From: Planctomycetota bacterium
Lineage (GTDB): Bacteria > Planctomycetota > Planctomycetia > Pirellulales > Lacipirellulaceae
DNA: 64,000 bases
Reading direction: 5' to 3'
NCBI GenBank assembly: GCA_029781135.1
Contig: JAKOXH010000053.1
Location: 96,223-160,222, forward strand
Below the pieces are notes generated by a model. It was not told the DNA's origin, searched no databases, and was given only the letters and a program-made list of their open reading frames with translations. Below, in pieces: positions 1 through 8,508 of this stretch (the first letter of the stretch is position 1; each line of letters starts with the position of its first letter). A program made the translations under genes and the position numbers.

Positions 1-577
1 TATCGCCGTTGCAAGCATAGTTGCCCCGAGCCCAATTATCACCCTCAACAGACTTCGTTTCGCCGCCACCGACGAACAACACATCGGCTCCCACATCCGA
101 CGGACACAACAGCGACGGGATACGTGTCCCACGCGGCGTGCGGTTCTTGTCCGCTGAGCCCGGCGGGCCACCTCTCGAGATATACGCCGTGAAGTCAAAC
201 GAATCGTACAATGGCTGTTGTTCCATGTAGGGCAGGATCTTGATAATCCAGTTGGCTCGATAGAACGGGCTCGAGGCGGCCTGGGGATTCGCCCCGGGGA
301 TTTTCACATCGAACACCATGCCTTCGGGGAACTCCTTATGCGCGCCATGATAATTCTGCAGGGCGACACCAATTTGTTTCAGATTACTCTGGCACTGGCT
401 CCGCCGAGCCGCTTCGCGAGCTGCCTGAATGGCGGGCAACAACAGGGCCACGAGAATTCCGATGATCGCGATCACGACCAGAAGTTCCACCAACGTGAAA
501 GCTCTTGGTGCGCGCGAAACCAGCCGCGGCCGGTCGTTGCCAAACGTCGGCCCAGCCAACGCAAAAACGTCCATCAT
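1..577 (-). CDS. DUF1559 prepilin-like protein, C-terminus cut by window edge
   Basis: Read on the minus strand from ATG at 577 and open to the window edge (about 192 residues seen). Residues about 27-55 are a type IV prepilin N-terminal segment (FTLVELLVVIAIIGILVALL) followed by the IQAAREAARRSQC motif typical of planctomycete DUF1559 proteins. A short polar leader precedes the prepilin peptidase site. Proteins of this family are thought to be exported pseudopilin-like surface proteins, abundant in Planctomycetes and of unknown exact role. The H-x9-DG C-terminal motif lies beyond the window. A second in-frame ATG follows at 574. Similar genes lie at 2503 and 4198 on the other strand. Confidence 0.9.
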   Translation of the reverse strand, partial: MMDVFALAGPTFGNDRPRLVSRAPRAFTLVELLVVIAIIGILVALLLPAIQAAREAARRSQCQSNLKQIGVALQNYHGAHKEFPEGMVFDVKIPGANPQAASSPFYRANWIIKILPYMEQQPLYDSFDFTAYISRGGPPGSADKNRTPRGTRIPSLLCPSDVGADVLFVGGGETKSVEGDNWARGNYACNGD

Positions 578-1027
578 GCGAACCTCCGCCGACGCGATGT
601 CGAAAGACGAAAATCGAGATTTAGAAAAGTCCCGGATCGAGGTCGAGCGCGTATAAACTATCAGCTTTGCCGATGCCTGTCAAATCATCAGACAATTGGC
701 GCGACAGGCAAAAAACGACGTGGTTTCTTGGCGCTCATGCGGCCTGGGGGCGCGGCCGCCAACCAGATGGATTAGGGGACCGCGGGGATTCTCTCAGCCG
801 CGCGGACTACCCCCATTCAGGAGTAAATAGTTTCAACCACCTCCCATCACAAATCGATATCTGCGGAAGATTTTTCTTGACGAGCGGATTATATGATTAT
901 TAGAATGTACGCCGACTCATCAGACCTGGGGTAGGTGGAGTTCTTTTTCTTGCTGCGATTTGCATCGCTCACGCGGGACGGTGCCTTCGCTTGCTGTTCA
1001 CAAGATTTCCTGCGGATGGGAGAGCAT
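578..1027. other. Intergenic region between divergent genes, with promoter candidate
   Basis: 450 nt between the divergent starts of the minus-strand prepilin-like gene and the LamG gene. No convincing coding frame was found. It holds the candidate promoter at 877-906. Nothing else was recognised. Confidence 0.5.
877..906 (+). promoter_or_regulatory. Candidate sigma70-type promoter for the LamG/PEP-CTERM gene
   Basis: TTGACG at 877-882, an 18-nt spacer and TAGAAT at 901-906. This leaves a leader of about 115 nt before ATG 1028. Planctomycete promoters are poorly defined, so this is only a consensus match. Confidence 0.4.
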
Positions 1028-2239
1028 ATGATGGCGGTCGCTAGACGAACGACGTACCTCTTGGCAGCCGTAATGGCTGTCGGCGTGTTTAGCCTCTGGG
1101 CGGGGCAAGCACAGGCCTCAACGCCCTTGGTGACGGGCGGACTCGTAATCTATTACGATTTCGATAACTTCACCAATACGGTTATGGATGGCTCCGGCAA
1201 CGGCTTCAATGGCAAGGTTCAAGACGCTACGCGCAACATTCTCGATGGTGATACGGGCCGCAACGATATCACGACCACCGGTGTCATTTCGAACGATCAC
1301 ACGAATATGATCCGGGGCACGGGCGCGATCCGGTTCAATCAGTCGCTGGTGCTCAACGAAGATCCGGTGTTCGTCGACATGGATGGCAGCAAGATCACCG
1401 CGAACCATCCGGAGCTCGAACCTTCGTCGGCGGTTACATTCGCGGCTTGGGTTAATCTGGAGGCGCCCAATACCACGATCGGTGGGAATTCCAATTTGAA
1501 TTCTCCGGCGTCCATCATTCAGGGAACAGGGGGGCCCGGCGCCCACGGCGTTCCCCACTTCCATGCGGAAGGGGATGGCAAGATTCGATTCACGATTCGC
1601 GATGCAACGGGCACCAACATCGTCAACTCCAGCACCGGCTTCACTGGCCACCCGTACCCCAACCAGCCAGATATTGATTCCAGTGGGGCATCGCCCATGC
1701 CTTGGCCAACGAACACGTGGTTCCACGTGGCGGCCACATGGGATCATGCGACCGGTCTCTACTCGATGTATTACAATGGCCGGCTGATTCGCCAATCGAC
1801 CGAGTTGAGCGCAGGCCCGATGGGTCAATGGGATACGCACGCGTTTGGTGAGTATTTCGATGGCTTGGGTCTTGGTTGCGTGTACGATAGCGGCGGTCGC
1901 CGGACGCAGGGTTTGGAGGATGAATTGTACGTCTTCAACCGGGCACTCAGTGCGGCCGAAATTCAGACGCTGTACAACGTCGCTCCGGGTGTTGCCGGCG
2001 ACTACAACGGCAACGGCGTGGTCGATGCGGCCGACTACGTTTTGTGGCGCAATGGTGGACCGCTGCAAAATGAAATCGATACCCCGGGTACGGTCAACGC
2101 CGCCGACTACACTGCTTGGCGTGCTCGCTTCGGTGCCACCAGCGGCGCGGGCCTCGGCGCCGCCCAGGTGCCGGAACCGGGTTGCCTGGCGTTGTTGCTG
2201 GTTTGCTTCGGTCTGGTGCCGTCCCGTCGGCACCGCTAA
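1028..2239 (+). CDS. Exported LamG-domain protein with dockerin-like repeat and PEP-CTERM anchor
   Basis: A 403-residue protein. Signal peptide 1-30 (cleavage near AQA|S), a concanavalin-like LamG fold at about 38-320 (YYDFDN, FAAWVNL, WFHVAATWD), one dockerin-like segment at about 324-367 starting GDYNGNGVVDAADY, and a PEP-CTERM sorting signal at 381-403 (VPEP, hydrophobic stretch, Arg-rich end). LamG domains bind glycans or proteins; PEP-CTERM directs processing by an exosortase, which is not in this window. GGGAGAG just upstream supports start 1028 or 1031; the frame is open back to 935, but that extension would bury the signal peptide. The close paralogue at 6892 lacks the dockerin-like part. 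Ligand unknown. Confidence 0.88.
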   Translation: MMAVARRTTYLLAAVMAVGVFSLWAGQAQASTPLVTGGLVIYYDFDNFTNTVMDGSGNGFNGKVQDATRNILDGDTGRNDITTTGVISNDHTNMIRGTGAIRFNQSLVLNEDPVFVDMDGSKITANHPELEPSSAVTFAAWVNLEAPNTTIGGNSNLNSPASIIQGTGGPGAHGVPHFHAEGDGKIRFTIRDATGTNIVNSSTGFTGHPYPNQPDIDSSGASPMPWPTNTWFHVAATWDHATGLYSMYYNGRLIRQSTELSAGPMGQWDTHAFGEYFDGLGLGCVYDSGGRRTQGLEDELYVFNRALSAAEIQTLYNVAPGVAGDYNGNGVVDAADYVLWRNGGPLQNEIDTPGTVNAADYTAWRARFGATSGAGLGAAQVPEPGCLALLLVCFGLVPSRRHR

Positions 2240-2293
2240 TTGCAGGACTGGGGTAGACAACGAAAGTTGGCTTGTGCGTTCGCCGTGGAGCCA

Positions 2294-2330
2294 CCTCAGG
2301 CCGGAGAAAACTCCGGCCTGAGGTCTTCTC
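2294..2330 (+). terminator. Strong hairpin terminator after the LamG gene
   Basis: A perfect 13-bp stem (2294-2306 with 2311-2323) and an AAAA loop, followed by the pyrimidine-rich TCTTCTC. It lies 55 nt after the stop codon of the LamG gene. The tail is not a pure T-run, so termination may be partial. Confidence 0.7.
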
Positions 2331-2502
2331 GTTTACCGCGAGGAAAAGTGCTCAACGCGAACCAAGAACCGTCCGTGCTTGACTTCTCGAGTTACTTCTC
2401 TGAGTGCGCTTCCACGTTTTTTCTTGTTCACGTTCGTCTTGTCACATCATCCGTCGTAACGCCTGCCGTTCTGGTTGTACGACGCATTTAGGGAGTGATT
2501 GG

Positions 2503-3525
2503 ATGGTGAAGCGTTTCTTGCGCTCGCAATGCGCTGTTGTTTTCAGGTATGTTGGGGCCGCGCGCCGAGCGGCCCGACGAGATCGTCCGCCTCGGCTCGG
2601 CGGACCTACTACCCTACATGGGTTCACGCTCGTCGAGTTGTTGGTGGTAATCGCGATCATTGGCATTCTCGTCGCCCTGCTGCTGCCGGCGATCCAGGCG
2701 GCACGCGAAGCCGCGCGCCGCAGCCAGTGCGTCAATCATTTGAAACAGCTAAGCTTGGCTGTCAGCCTGCACGAAAATTCATACAAAGTTTATCCCGACG
2801 GCGGCGAGCAGCAATGGTCGGGGAGATCCTTCTCGGGGACAGGGGCGGCGAAGCGGCCGCGGGTCGCACCCTGGCAGAGTTGGGGCTGGCCGTACCAGAT
2901 TTTGCCCTACATCGAGCAGGCCTCGCTGTGGGGTGTGTTGGAAGACAACAAGGTGATGAACGTAACCCTGCCCGATTATTTTTGTCCCAGCCGGCGGCCG
3001 CCCCAATTAATTGATGCGCGCGCGATGATGGATTACGCCGGCAACGCCGGTACCAGCAAGGTCGGCAATATGAATTGGGGAATGATGGGGAACGGTAATG
3101 ATGCGCCCATCGTCCGTCGCCCGGATTCGCGATTCAAGGGACGAAGCGCACAAGTGAACCCTGGACGGCAGATTGTGGATGGCACTTCGAAGACGCTGCT
3201 GCTGGGTGAGAAATGCCTGAATGTCGGGCTGCTGGGGCAAAGTCAGGCGGACGATGACAGCGGGTTCGTGGATGGTTGGGATTGGGACAACGTGCGCTGG
3301 GGCTACGTGCCGCCCTCTCCCGATTGGAGTGCCGGCGAGGGCGACCCCCGGAATGGCGATGTGACCTACCATAGCGCATTTGGCAGTTCTCATCCGGGGA
3401 TCTTCAATGCCGCTTTGTGCGATGGGTCGGTAACCCAACTGAGTTACAACGTCGATCTGGAAGTGTTCAAGCGGTTGTGCTCGCGCGATGACGGGCAACC
3501 CCTTGATTTGTCGGCACTACAATAA
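2503..3525 (+). CDS. DUF1559 prepilin-like protein with repeat-extended leader
   Basis: A 340-residue protein. ATG 2503 has GGGAG at 2491-2495. The prepilin segment FTLVELLVVIAIIGILVALL begins at about residue 42, followed by IQAAREAARRSQCVNHLKQL, and the DUF1559 C-terminal motif H-PG-F-ALCDGSV ends the protein. The leader ahead of the prepilin peptidase site is unusually long (about 41 residues, against about 10 in the gene at 4198), because residues about 15-39 are encoded by a palindromic repeat (2545-2618). A small lipoprotein gene follows 12 nt downstream. An exported surface or pseudopilin-like protein is expected; exact role unknown. Confidence 0.9.
   Translation: MVKRFLRSQCAVVFRYVGAARRAARRDRPPRLGGPTTLHGFTLVELLVVIAIIGILVALLLPAIQAAREAARRSQCVNHLKQLSLAVSLHENSYKVYPDGGEQQWSGRSFSGTGAAKRPRVAPWQSWGWPYQILPYIEQASLWGVLEDNKVMNVTLPDYFCPSRRPPQLIDARAMMDYAGNAGTSKVGNMNWGMMGNGNDAPIVRRPDSRFKGRSAQVNPGRQIVDGTSKTLLLGEKCLNVGLLGQSQADDDSGFVDGWDWDNVRWGYVPPSPDWSAGEGDPRNGDVTYHSAFGSSHPGIFNAALCDGSVTQLSYNVDLEVFKRLCSRDDGQPLDLSALQ
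2545..2618. repeat. Two-hairpin palindromic repeat inside the prepilin leader
   Basis: Hairpin GGGCCGC/GCGGCCC (2555-2561 with 2569-2575) and hairpin GTCCGCC/GGCGGAC (2585-2591 with 2599-2605). The outer ends GGTATGTTGGG and CCTACTACC are roughly complementary. Similar GGTAGG...CCGC units lie between genes near 5531-5700. The element is in frame between the start codon and the prepilin segment. Confidence 0.7.
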
Positions 3526-3537
3526 GGACAGTGAATC

Positions 3538-4116
3538 GTGTTCCACACGGCTTTGCGATTACCCCTGGTCAGGCCGGTTCGTGGTTCCATCGTGAACATG
3601 AACCGATGCTTTTCGCGGTCCGGTGGGGAACATTTGCGTTTAACCCGGAGCCAACGGCGAAGGCAAGGTGCGCAAAATGCGACTGTCGCCGTTGGTTCCT
3701 GGTTAAACAATTCATTCGTGTCTGCGTGCGGTATAATTATCCTGCTGTTGTGCATCGTCGGCGGTTGTGGTAAGCAGGGCCCCGGCCGGTACGAGTTGAC
3801 GGGGAAGGTCACGTTCCGGGGCCAGCCGGTGCCGAAGGGGTATATGCTCTTTGCTCCGGACCACGCCAAGGGGAATAATGGACCAGGGGCGAAGGCCGGG
3901 ATTATCAACGGCAGCTATTCGATGATGCCAGGGCAAGGCATGGTAGGCGGCCCCCACGTGGTAACGATTGTCGGTACCGATGGTGTGCCGTTCGACCAGG
4001 GCGACGGCGTCATGAACCCGATGGGAAAGCCGCTATTCCCGGAATTCCAAGCGAGTTTCGACCTGCCCAAACAATCGGGGACGTTCGATTTCGCCGTGCC
4101 CGATGCAAAGAAGTAG
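3538..4116 (+). CDS. Small exported lipoprotein with beta-sandwich-like domain
   Basis: 192 residues if read from GTG 3538, which has AAGGA 9 nt upstream. A hydrophobic stretch at about 64-76 ends in a lipobox (IVGGC, Cys77), so the mature part is a lipoprotein of about 115 residues. It starts with a segment (YELTGKVTFRGQPVPKG) like the small carboxypeptidase-regulatory-like proteins that often follow DUF1559 genes. The 60 residues before the hydrophobic stretch are abnormal for a signal peptide, and about residues 22-66 coincide with a mobile-looking repeat (3602-3737). A start at GTG 3718 would give a normal-length but uncharged signal peptide without a ribosome site. The true N-terminus is unresolved. 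Confidence 0.75.
   Translation: MFHTALRLPLVRPVRGSIVNMNRCFSRSGGEHLRLTRSQRRRQGAQNATVAVGSWLNNSFVSACGIIILLLCIVGGCGKQGPGRYELTGKVTFRGQPVPKGYMLFAPDHAKGNNGPGAKAGIINGSYSMMPGQGMVGGPHVVTIVGTDGVPFDQGDGVMNPMGKPLFPEFQASFDLPKQSGTFDFAVPDAKK
3602..3737 (-). repeat. MITE-like palindromic element, copy 1 (inside the lipoprotein frame)
   Basis: The reverse complement closely matches 31043-31180. Shared parts are the outer TATACCGCACGC end, inner GTTTAACC...GGTTAAAC inverted arms next to GGAGCCAACGGCGA-type arms, and a central GCATTTTGC. Both copies are about 135 nt. This copy spans the 5' part of the small lipoprotein gene. Confidence 0.8.
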
Positions 4117-4124
4117 AGATTTTA

Positions 4125-4170
4125 TTGAAGTTTCGGTATACTGATTTGTATGATATTTCGGTGTACATCC
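4125..4170 (+). promoter_or_regulatory. Candidate promoter with a direct repeat upstream of the 4198 prepilin gene
   Basis: TTGAAG (4125-4130), an 18-nt spacer, then a perfect TATGAT (4149-4154). The 11-mer TTTCGGTATAC (4131-4141) recurs as TTTCGGTGTAC about 25 nt later, overlapping and flanking the -10 box. This could be an operator pair. No experimental link is visible. Confidence 0.4.
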
Positions 4171-4197
4171 ATTTTTCCGTGAGAAGGGGACTGTGTC

Positions 4198-5277
4198 ATG
4201 CGAGGCAATTACGCGGCTGGGAAGCGAGTTGGTTTTACCCTGGTTGAATTACTGGTGGTAATTGCCATCATTGGTATTTTGGTCGCGCTTTTACTGCCGG
4301 CGATTCAAGCCGCGCGCGAGGCGGCCCGCCGCTCACAGTGCACCAACAACCTCAAGCAGCTTGGCATCGCCTGCCAACTGCACGTCGACGCTCACAAGTT
4401 TCTCCCCTCCTCAGGATGGGACGACTGGTGGGTTGGCTGCCCAGATCAAGGATCGGGCGAGCGCCAACCGGGAAACTGGACCTACGCGCTGTTGCCGTAC
4501 ATCGAGGAAACGGCCAAGGCTGGACTTGGCCAGGGGTGGAAATGTGGGGATAAGACGGGAGCGGCTTTGATTGGCCAAATGGTGGGCACACCAGTGGGCG
4601 TGTTTTACTGTCCCTCGCGACGGGCCGTCCGGGCCTATCCCTGCGGCGGGCGAGAGTATCGAGACTACGTGCAGCCGGAGAATTGTGGAAAGACCGATTA
4701 CGCGGCGAACATGGGGGACGTGCCCAATTTTAGTTTTGGGAACGGTCCGCCGAATATCGCGGGTTACGACGCTTGGGTTGGCTGGGGTCAATCGGGCCCG
4801 TTGTTCATCAATTTCGTGAAGAACACGTTGAAGATCAACTCGCCGACGGGCCACACGGGCGTGATTTTCCAGCGCAGTGAGATTAAGTACAGCCAAATCA
4901 CCGACGGTACTTCCAAGACGTATTTGCTGGGTGAGAAGAACATGCCCGTCAACCATTACGAGGATGGTCTGGTGGGCAATGACGATCAAAGCATGTACAA
5001 CGCGCAAGATCGGGATAATTTGCGCTCGACCTATTGCTGGATCCGGGGCGAGCAAAAGGCCAATGTTCCTCCGGCCTATCCGGCGATTCCCGATCAATTC
5101 TACCCGGATGCTGGCGGTCCGGATTGGGCCTGGAATTTCGGCGGCCCGCATCCTGGCGGTTGGATCGCGCTATTTTGCGATGGCTCCGTCCACTTCATGT
5201 CCTTCGACATGGCGCCCATCAATCATCAGTGGCTGGGTAACCGCCTGGATGGTTCGGCGCTCAGCGTGGACCTGTAG
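4198..5277 (+). CDS. DUF1559 prepilin-like protein
   Basis: A 359-residue protein from ATG 4198, preceded by GAGAAGGGGA. A short charged leader (MRGNYAAGKRVG) precedes the prepilin segment FTLVELLVVIAIIGILVALL at about 13-32, then IQAAREAARRSQCTNNLKQL. The C-terminal motif GGPHPGGWIALFCDGSV is the H-x-DG signature of DUF1559. This is the typical layout of the family, with a normal leader length. It follows the lipoprotein gene by 81 nt and seems to have its own promoter (4125-4154). Confidence 0.93.
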   Translation: MRGNYAAGKRVGFTLVELLVVIAIIGILVALLLPAIQAAREAARRSQCTNNLKQLGIACQLHVDAHKFLPSSGWDDWWVGCPDQGSGERQPGNWTYALLPYIEETAKAGLGQGWKCGDKTGAALIGQMVGTPVGVFYCPSRRAVRAYPCGGREYRDYVQPENCGKTDYAANMGDVPNFSFGNGPPNIAGYDAWVGWGQSGPLFINFVKNTLKINSPTGHTGVIFQRSEIKYSQITDGTSKTYLLGEKNMPVNHYEDGLVGNDDQSMYNAQDRDNLRSTYCWIRGEQKANVPPAYPAIPDQFYPDAGGPDWAWNFGGPHPGGWIALFCDGSVHFMSFDMAPINHQWLGNRLDGSALSVDL

Positions 5278-5985
5278 AGCGCAGCTGGCCCGCGGTGTAA
5301 GCGTCAGGATTGTGAGTGGACTAGGTCGCAATGCAGGAGGGCTTGGCCAATCCCGCAGAGGCTGTGATTTTTTTGAACACAAGCAAGCAGTATCTGGGGT
5401 GGCATGCTCTCGCGAATCGCTGCATGCCCACACTCGCGGCAACACGAGACCGATTCGCGTGAGCATGTTGTCGCGAGCGAGGGCATGCCACCCTCTTACG
5501 ATAAAATCACAGCCTCGCAGGGATTGCATCATTTAGCCCAGGATGGCCGCGCAGCGGCCTACCCTGGGAAGACGGTTCGCACTAGCCGGGTACTCTGACA
5601 GAGTTCCATCCGACAACGTGTTCGATTCAACTCTTGCAGAGTAGGATCCGTGGATTCGCATCGTTACCCAGGGTAGGTCGCCGAGCCGACCAACCCTTGG
5701 GCTGAAAGATTGAACCCCGTTGGGATTCGCGGGCCGTGCGCGCCCCAACTCGCATCAGGGCATTTTTCCAACCACCATCGAGACGCTCACACTTGCCCGT
5801 GGATGGACGTGAGCTTGAAATCGGTCGAAGTGTTTGCCGCTAGAATAGGCGCCTTGCGTTACGAATTGATAGCGTGAGTGGTCGACTGGCGAGTGACGTG
5901 TCACGTGCGACGCAGCAACGATTCTACTGGCATGTGGGCGGCTTGCATCGCGCGCTGATCAGCAAAGGGACAATGGTCAGGATTT
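5278..5985. other. Intergenic region rich in palindromic repeats
   Basis: 708 nt without a supported gene. It contains the TIR-bearing repeat at 5351-5523 and a pair of GGTAGG/CCGC palindromes at 5531-5575 and 5665-5700 (GGCCGC-GCA-GCGGCC; GTCG-CCGAGC-CGAC), related to the repeat inside the gene at 2503. From about 5750 to 5985 nothing was recognised. Confidence 0.6.
5351..5523 (+). repeat. TIR-bearing intergenic element (family 2), copy 1
   Basis: About 173 nt with inverted ends TCCCGCAGAGGCTGTGATTT and AAAATCACAGCCTCGCAGGGA. Inside are GGTGGCATGC...GCATGCCACC and CTCGCGAA...TTCGCG palindromes. The element at 37246-37415 is the same sequence in the opposite orientation with a modest number of differences. 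A shortened core lies at 39964-40045. Confidence 0.8.
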
Positions 5986-6378
5986 TCACTTCGCGGCGGG
6001 GGCTGGCCCGCTGGGCAAGGCGAACGTGCTGATTTTCCACTTATCCCCCTTTTTGACCAGCTTCCATTGCACGGGGCCGAGGACTTCGCGGGTGAGGAGC
6101 GATTCTAAGGTCACGTCGGCGGTTGCCGCCGTGCCGGCGTCGTCGAACTGGACGTTTTGGAGCCTCGTGGTCATCCCGTGAAGTTTGCCGCGCGCGGTGT
6201 CGTTGGGCACGGCGCCTTCGTCGAACAGAATCTTGAATGCCTGCGGACTGCTCTGATATTCCGCCACGTCCTCGACGAGCGCGCGGATTTTCGAGGTTTC
6301 CGCCGGCGGGAGTTTTTGCTTGCTGGCCGTTCCGCACCCACAAAGAACACAAATTGCCATTAACGTAAATAAGCGCAT
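5986..6378 (-). CDS. Small exported lipoprotein of unknown function
   Basis: A 130-residue protein. The first 15 residues are a lipoprotein signal peptide (MRLFTLMAICVLCGC), with the lipobox Cys at 15. The mature part mixes helix and strand and ends in a strand-rich section (VQWKLVKKGDKWKIST) like small DUF4878/SnoaL-like lipoproteins that end in a W-K-V-K-G-KWKI motif. No enzyme motif is visible. The ribosome site is weak. It stands alone between repeats, so context does not indicate a role. Confidence 0.7.
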   Translation of the reverse strand: MRLFTLMAICVLCGCGTASKQKLPPAETSKIRALVEDVAEYQSSPQAFKILFDEGAVPNDTARGKLHGMTTRLQNVQFDDAGTAATADVTLESLLTREVLGPVQWKLVKKGDKWKISTFALPSGPAPAAK

Positions 6379-6891
6379 ATCGTGCTCGCACCGTGTTAAC
6401 GAACCGTCCCGTGAACAGCTTCAATCTTATCCTGTTTAACCGGCGTTCGCTATTCGGGAAAACACTTTTGAGCGGGAATTTTCCAGCTTCCGCCGATCAG
6501 GCGAGGAGTCCTGGCCAGCAGCGGTTGGCTCGCACGTGGAGGCTTACTGGCCCAGAGCCGGTCAATGATTCAAACTGCGCACAGGGTGGCACGCCCAAAG
6601 GCTTTGCGATCGGCGTGGAATCGGCGGTGATTCCTGCTTCACCACGCCCCTCGCAGACTCAGGGCGTGTCACCCAAATTGAATAATTGATCGGCCCTGCC
6701 CACTGGCCCGAAACACTTGCTGGCTACCGCGCGCCGGTCTAGATTGCAGGCAATGCGCAGCGATAACCCACCAGCATTTTTTGAGCACCGGCGAATGGCC
6801 AACGGCGATTCGGTTTCTATCTTCATTGTCGCGGCGCAATTGCCTCGTGCTAGTTCAACGGTTGCTCAACGATTTGCGAAAGAAGCGTCTA
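6379..6891. other. Intergenic region with family-3 repeat
   Basis: 513 nt between divergent genes. It holds the palindromic element at 6584-6676. No other gene or clear promoter was recognised. Confidence 0.5.
6584..6676 (+). repeat. Family-3 palindromic element, copy 1
   Basis: Inverted ends GGGTGGCACGCCC and GGGCGTGTCACCC, with inner CGGCGTGG/CCACGCCCC arms. The reverse complement matches 9101-9187 (shared GGCACGCCCTGAGTC, GGCGTGGTGAAGC, ATCGCAA.GCCT.TGGGCGTGCCAC). Confidence 0.75.
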
Positions 6892-7920
6892 ATGAAGTTG
6901 AATCCTCGCGCCGCACTCGTGCTGGCAGCACTTCTCGCCACCATCGGCAGTTCCGCGGCAATCGGCCGCCAAGTCGATGCCCAGCCCTTGGTTTTCGGGG
7001 GGCTTACTCTGTATTACGACTTTGACCAATTCAGCGATACCGTGTTCGACGGCTCGGGCCACGGCTTCAACGGCAGAGTGCAGGATGCGACTCGTAATCT
7101 CCTCGATGGCGACACGGGCCGCACGGAAATAGTTACGACGGGCACAATTTCCAACGATCATTCGACCTTTGTCCGCGGCGGCGGGGCGATCCGCTTTACG
7201 CAATCGATCGTTGCCGGTGAGGACCCGGTCTTCGTCGATATGGACGGTGGCAAGATCGCCGCGAATCACCCGGAGCTGCTGCCGACAACAGCCGTCTCCT
7301 TCGCTGCTTGGGTGAATCTGACGGGTTACAGTAGTGCGCCGAGCGTCGACACGACAATTATCACGGGTTCTTCAGCCGGTCATGGCGTGCCGCATTTTCA
7401 GATTCAGAACGATGGAAAGATCCGGTTTACGATTCGCGATGAAAATGGCGTGGACTTGGTCAATACTCTTCCAACCGGTAATGTTTGGTTGAATCAGCCA
7501 GAGATAAATAGCGGGGCGGCAAATATCGGAATCCCCTGGCCGCTCCATCAGTGGCACCATGTGGCCGTTACCTATGATCGCAACGCAAATGCCGGCGCTG
7601 GTCTGATGAACATGTACTACGACGGCCGCAAGATTTTCAGTTCCGCGAATACCGGTGCGGGAACAACGATCGGCCCCTGGCAACTACACGGGTTCTACGA
7701 TTTTTACGATGGCTTGGGGCTAGGCTGCGTGTATGACAGTGGCGGTCGTCGTACGCAGGGATTGCTGGATGAGCTCTACATCTTCGATCGCGCGTTATCG
7801 GCGGGCGAAGTCATTGAATTGGCCCATCGCCCGTGGGTGCCCGAGCCAACGAGTTGCGGATTGTCACTCGTTGCCCTGGGCGCGATGGGCGGCTCACGGC
7901 GATATCGGCGGAGGAGTTGA
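6892..7920 (+). CDS. Exported LamG-domain PEP-CTERM protein (paralogue of the 1028 gene)
   Basis: A 342-residue protein. ATG 6892 gives a clean signal peptide (1-30, VDA|Q); the frame is open from 6781, but the longer form has no signal. The LamG region (about 36-300) is closely similar to the protein at 1028, sharing QDATRN, LDGDTGR, NDH, DPVFVDMDG, NHPEL and GLGLGCVYDSGGRRTQG. It lacks the dockerin-like segment and goes straight to the PEP-CTERM tail (316-342, VPEP... ending RRYRRRS). Probably a duplicate of a surface lectin-like protein; ligand unknown. Confidence 0.88.
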   Translation: MKLNPRAALVLAALLATIGSSAAIGRQVDAQPLVFGGLTLYYDFDQFSDTVFDGSGHGFNGRVQDATRNLLDGDTGRTEIVTTGTISNDHSTFVRGGGAIRFTQSIVAGEDPVFVDMDGGKIAANHPELLPTTAVSFAAWVNLTGYSSAPSVDTTIITGSSAGHGVPHFQIQNDGKIRFTIRDENGVDLVNTLPTGNVWLNQPEINSGAANIGIPWPLHQWHHVAVTYDRNANAGAGLMNMYYDGRKIFSSANTGAGTTIGPWQLHGFYDFYDGLGLGCVYDSGGRRTQGLLDELYIFDRALSAGEVIELAHRPWVPEPTSCGLSLVALGAMGGSRRYRRRS

Positions 7921-8274
7921 GCGGAACGCCGCGCAGCACACCTCGCGAATGAGCGGCGACCCATTCGCGGATGTCGTGGGGTGTGTCATCTGAGCGGTTT
8001 ATTTTGAGTCCGCAGATGGCGCAGATGAGCGCAGATTTTGGTGAATCAAGTTTTCGATAGCATCTGCGTCATCGGCGGCAAAAGACCTACGGCCGGAAAT
8101 TCCGACAAACTGCCCCCAGCTAGCACGCGTAATGACTAGAGAGACGCACCGTTTCCCGTGATGCGGGAGGCCTTTACCGAGGCCGAGGGCGGGTTGCGTT
8201 GAATAGCGTCATCGGCGTCGGAGACGCCTCCCACGCGGCTCGGCATCGGCGCCTCCCACAACGGCTCGGCATCC
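7921..8274. other. Intergenic region with small palindromes
   Basis: 354 nt. It contains an imperfect palindrome at about 7936-7988 (ACACCTCGCGAATG...CATTCGCGG...GTGTGT), a CGCAGATGGCGCAGATG direct repeat near 8012-8036, and GGCGTCGGAGACGCCTCCCAC at 8214-8234, which is repeated exactly at 29943-29963. No gene is seen before the stop codon at 8275. Confidence 0.5.
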
Positions 8275-8508
8275 TTACCGATACGCCACCTTCCGCGGCG
8301 CGCTGGGAATTCCTTGAGGCAAGAAGATGCTGTATGATTCCACTTCATCATCCACCGAAATCACCAGTTCGGCAGCGGACGGCGGTGCAGATTCGCAAGC
8401 CTCGCGAATCGTGATTTCCCTTGGGCCAACGTGCGACAACGCGACCTCCCGACCGCCGATCTTCAGCGCCAGTGCCACCTTCGGCGAATACCTCGATTGC
8501 GCGAGCAT
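8275..8508 (-). CDS. Small conserved-looking protein, divergent from the kinase-like gene
   Basis: A 77-residue protein without signal peptide or membrane segment. It ends in a pattern (VDDEVESYSIFLPQGIP) that I associate from memory with short planctomycete hypothetical proteins found next to the kinase-like gene. Function unknown. Its ATG (8508-8506) overlaps the ATG of the opposite gene (8507-8509) in the four bases CATG, so the two genes are tightly divergent. The plus-strand frame also stays open through this gene, so assignment to the minus strand rests on pattern and context. Confidence 0.6.
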   Translation of the reverse strand: MLAQSRYSPKVALALKIGGREVALSHVGPREITIREACESAPPSAAELVISVDDEVESYSIFLPQGIPSAPRKVAYR

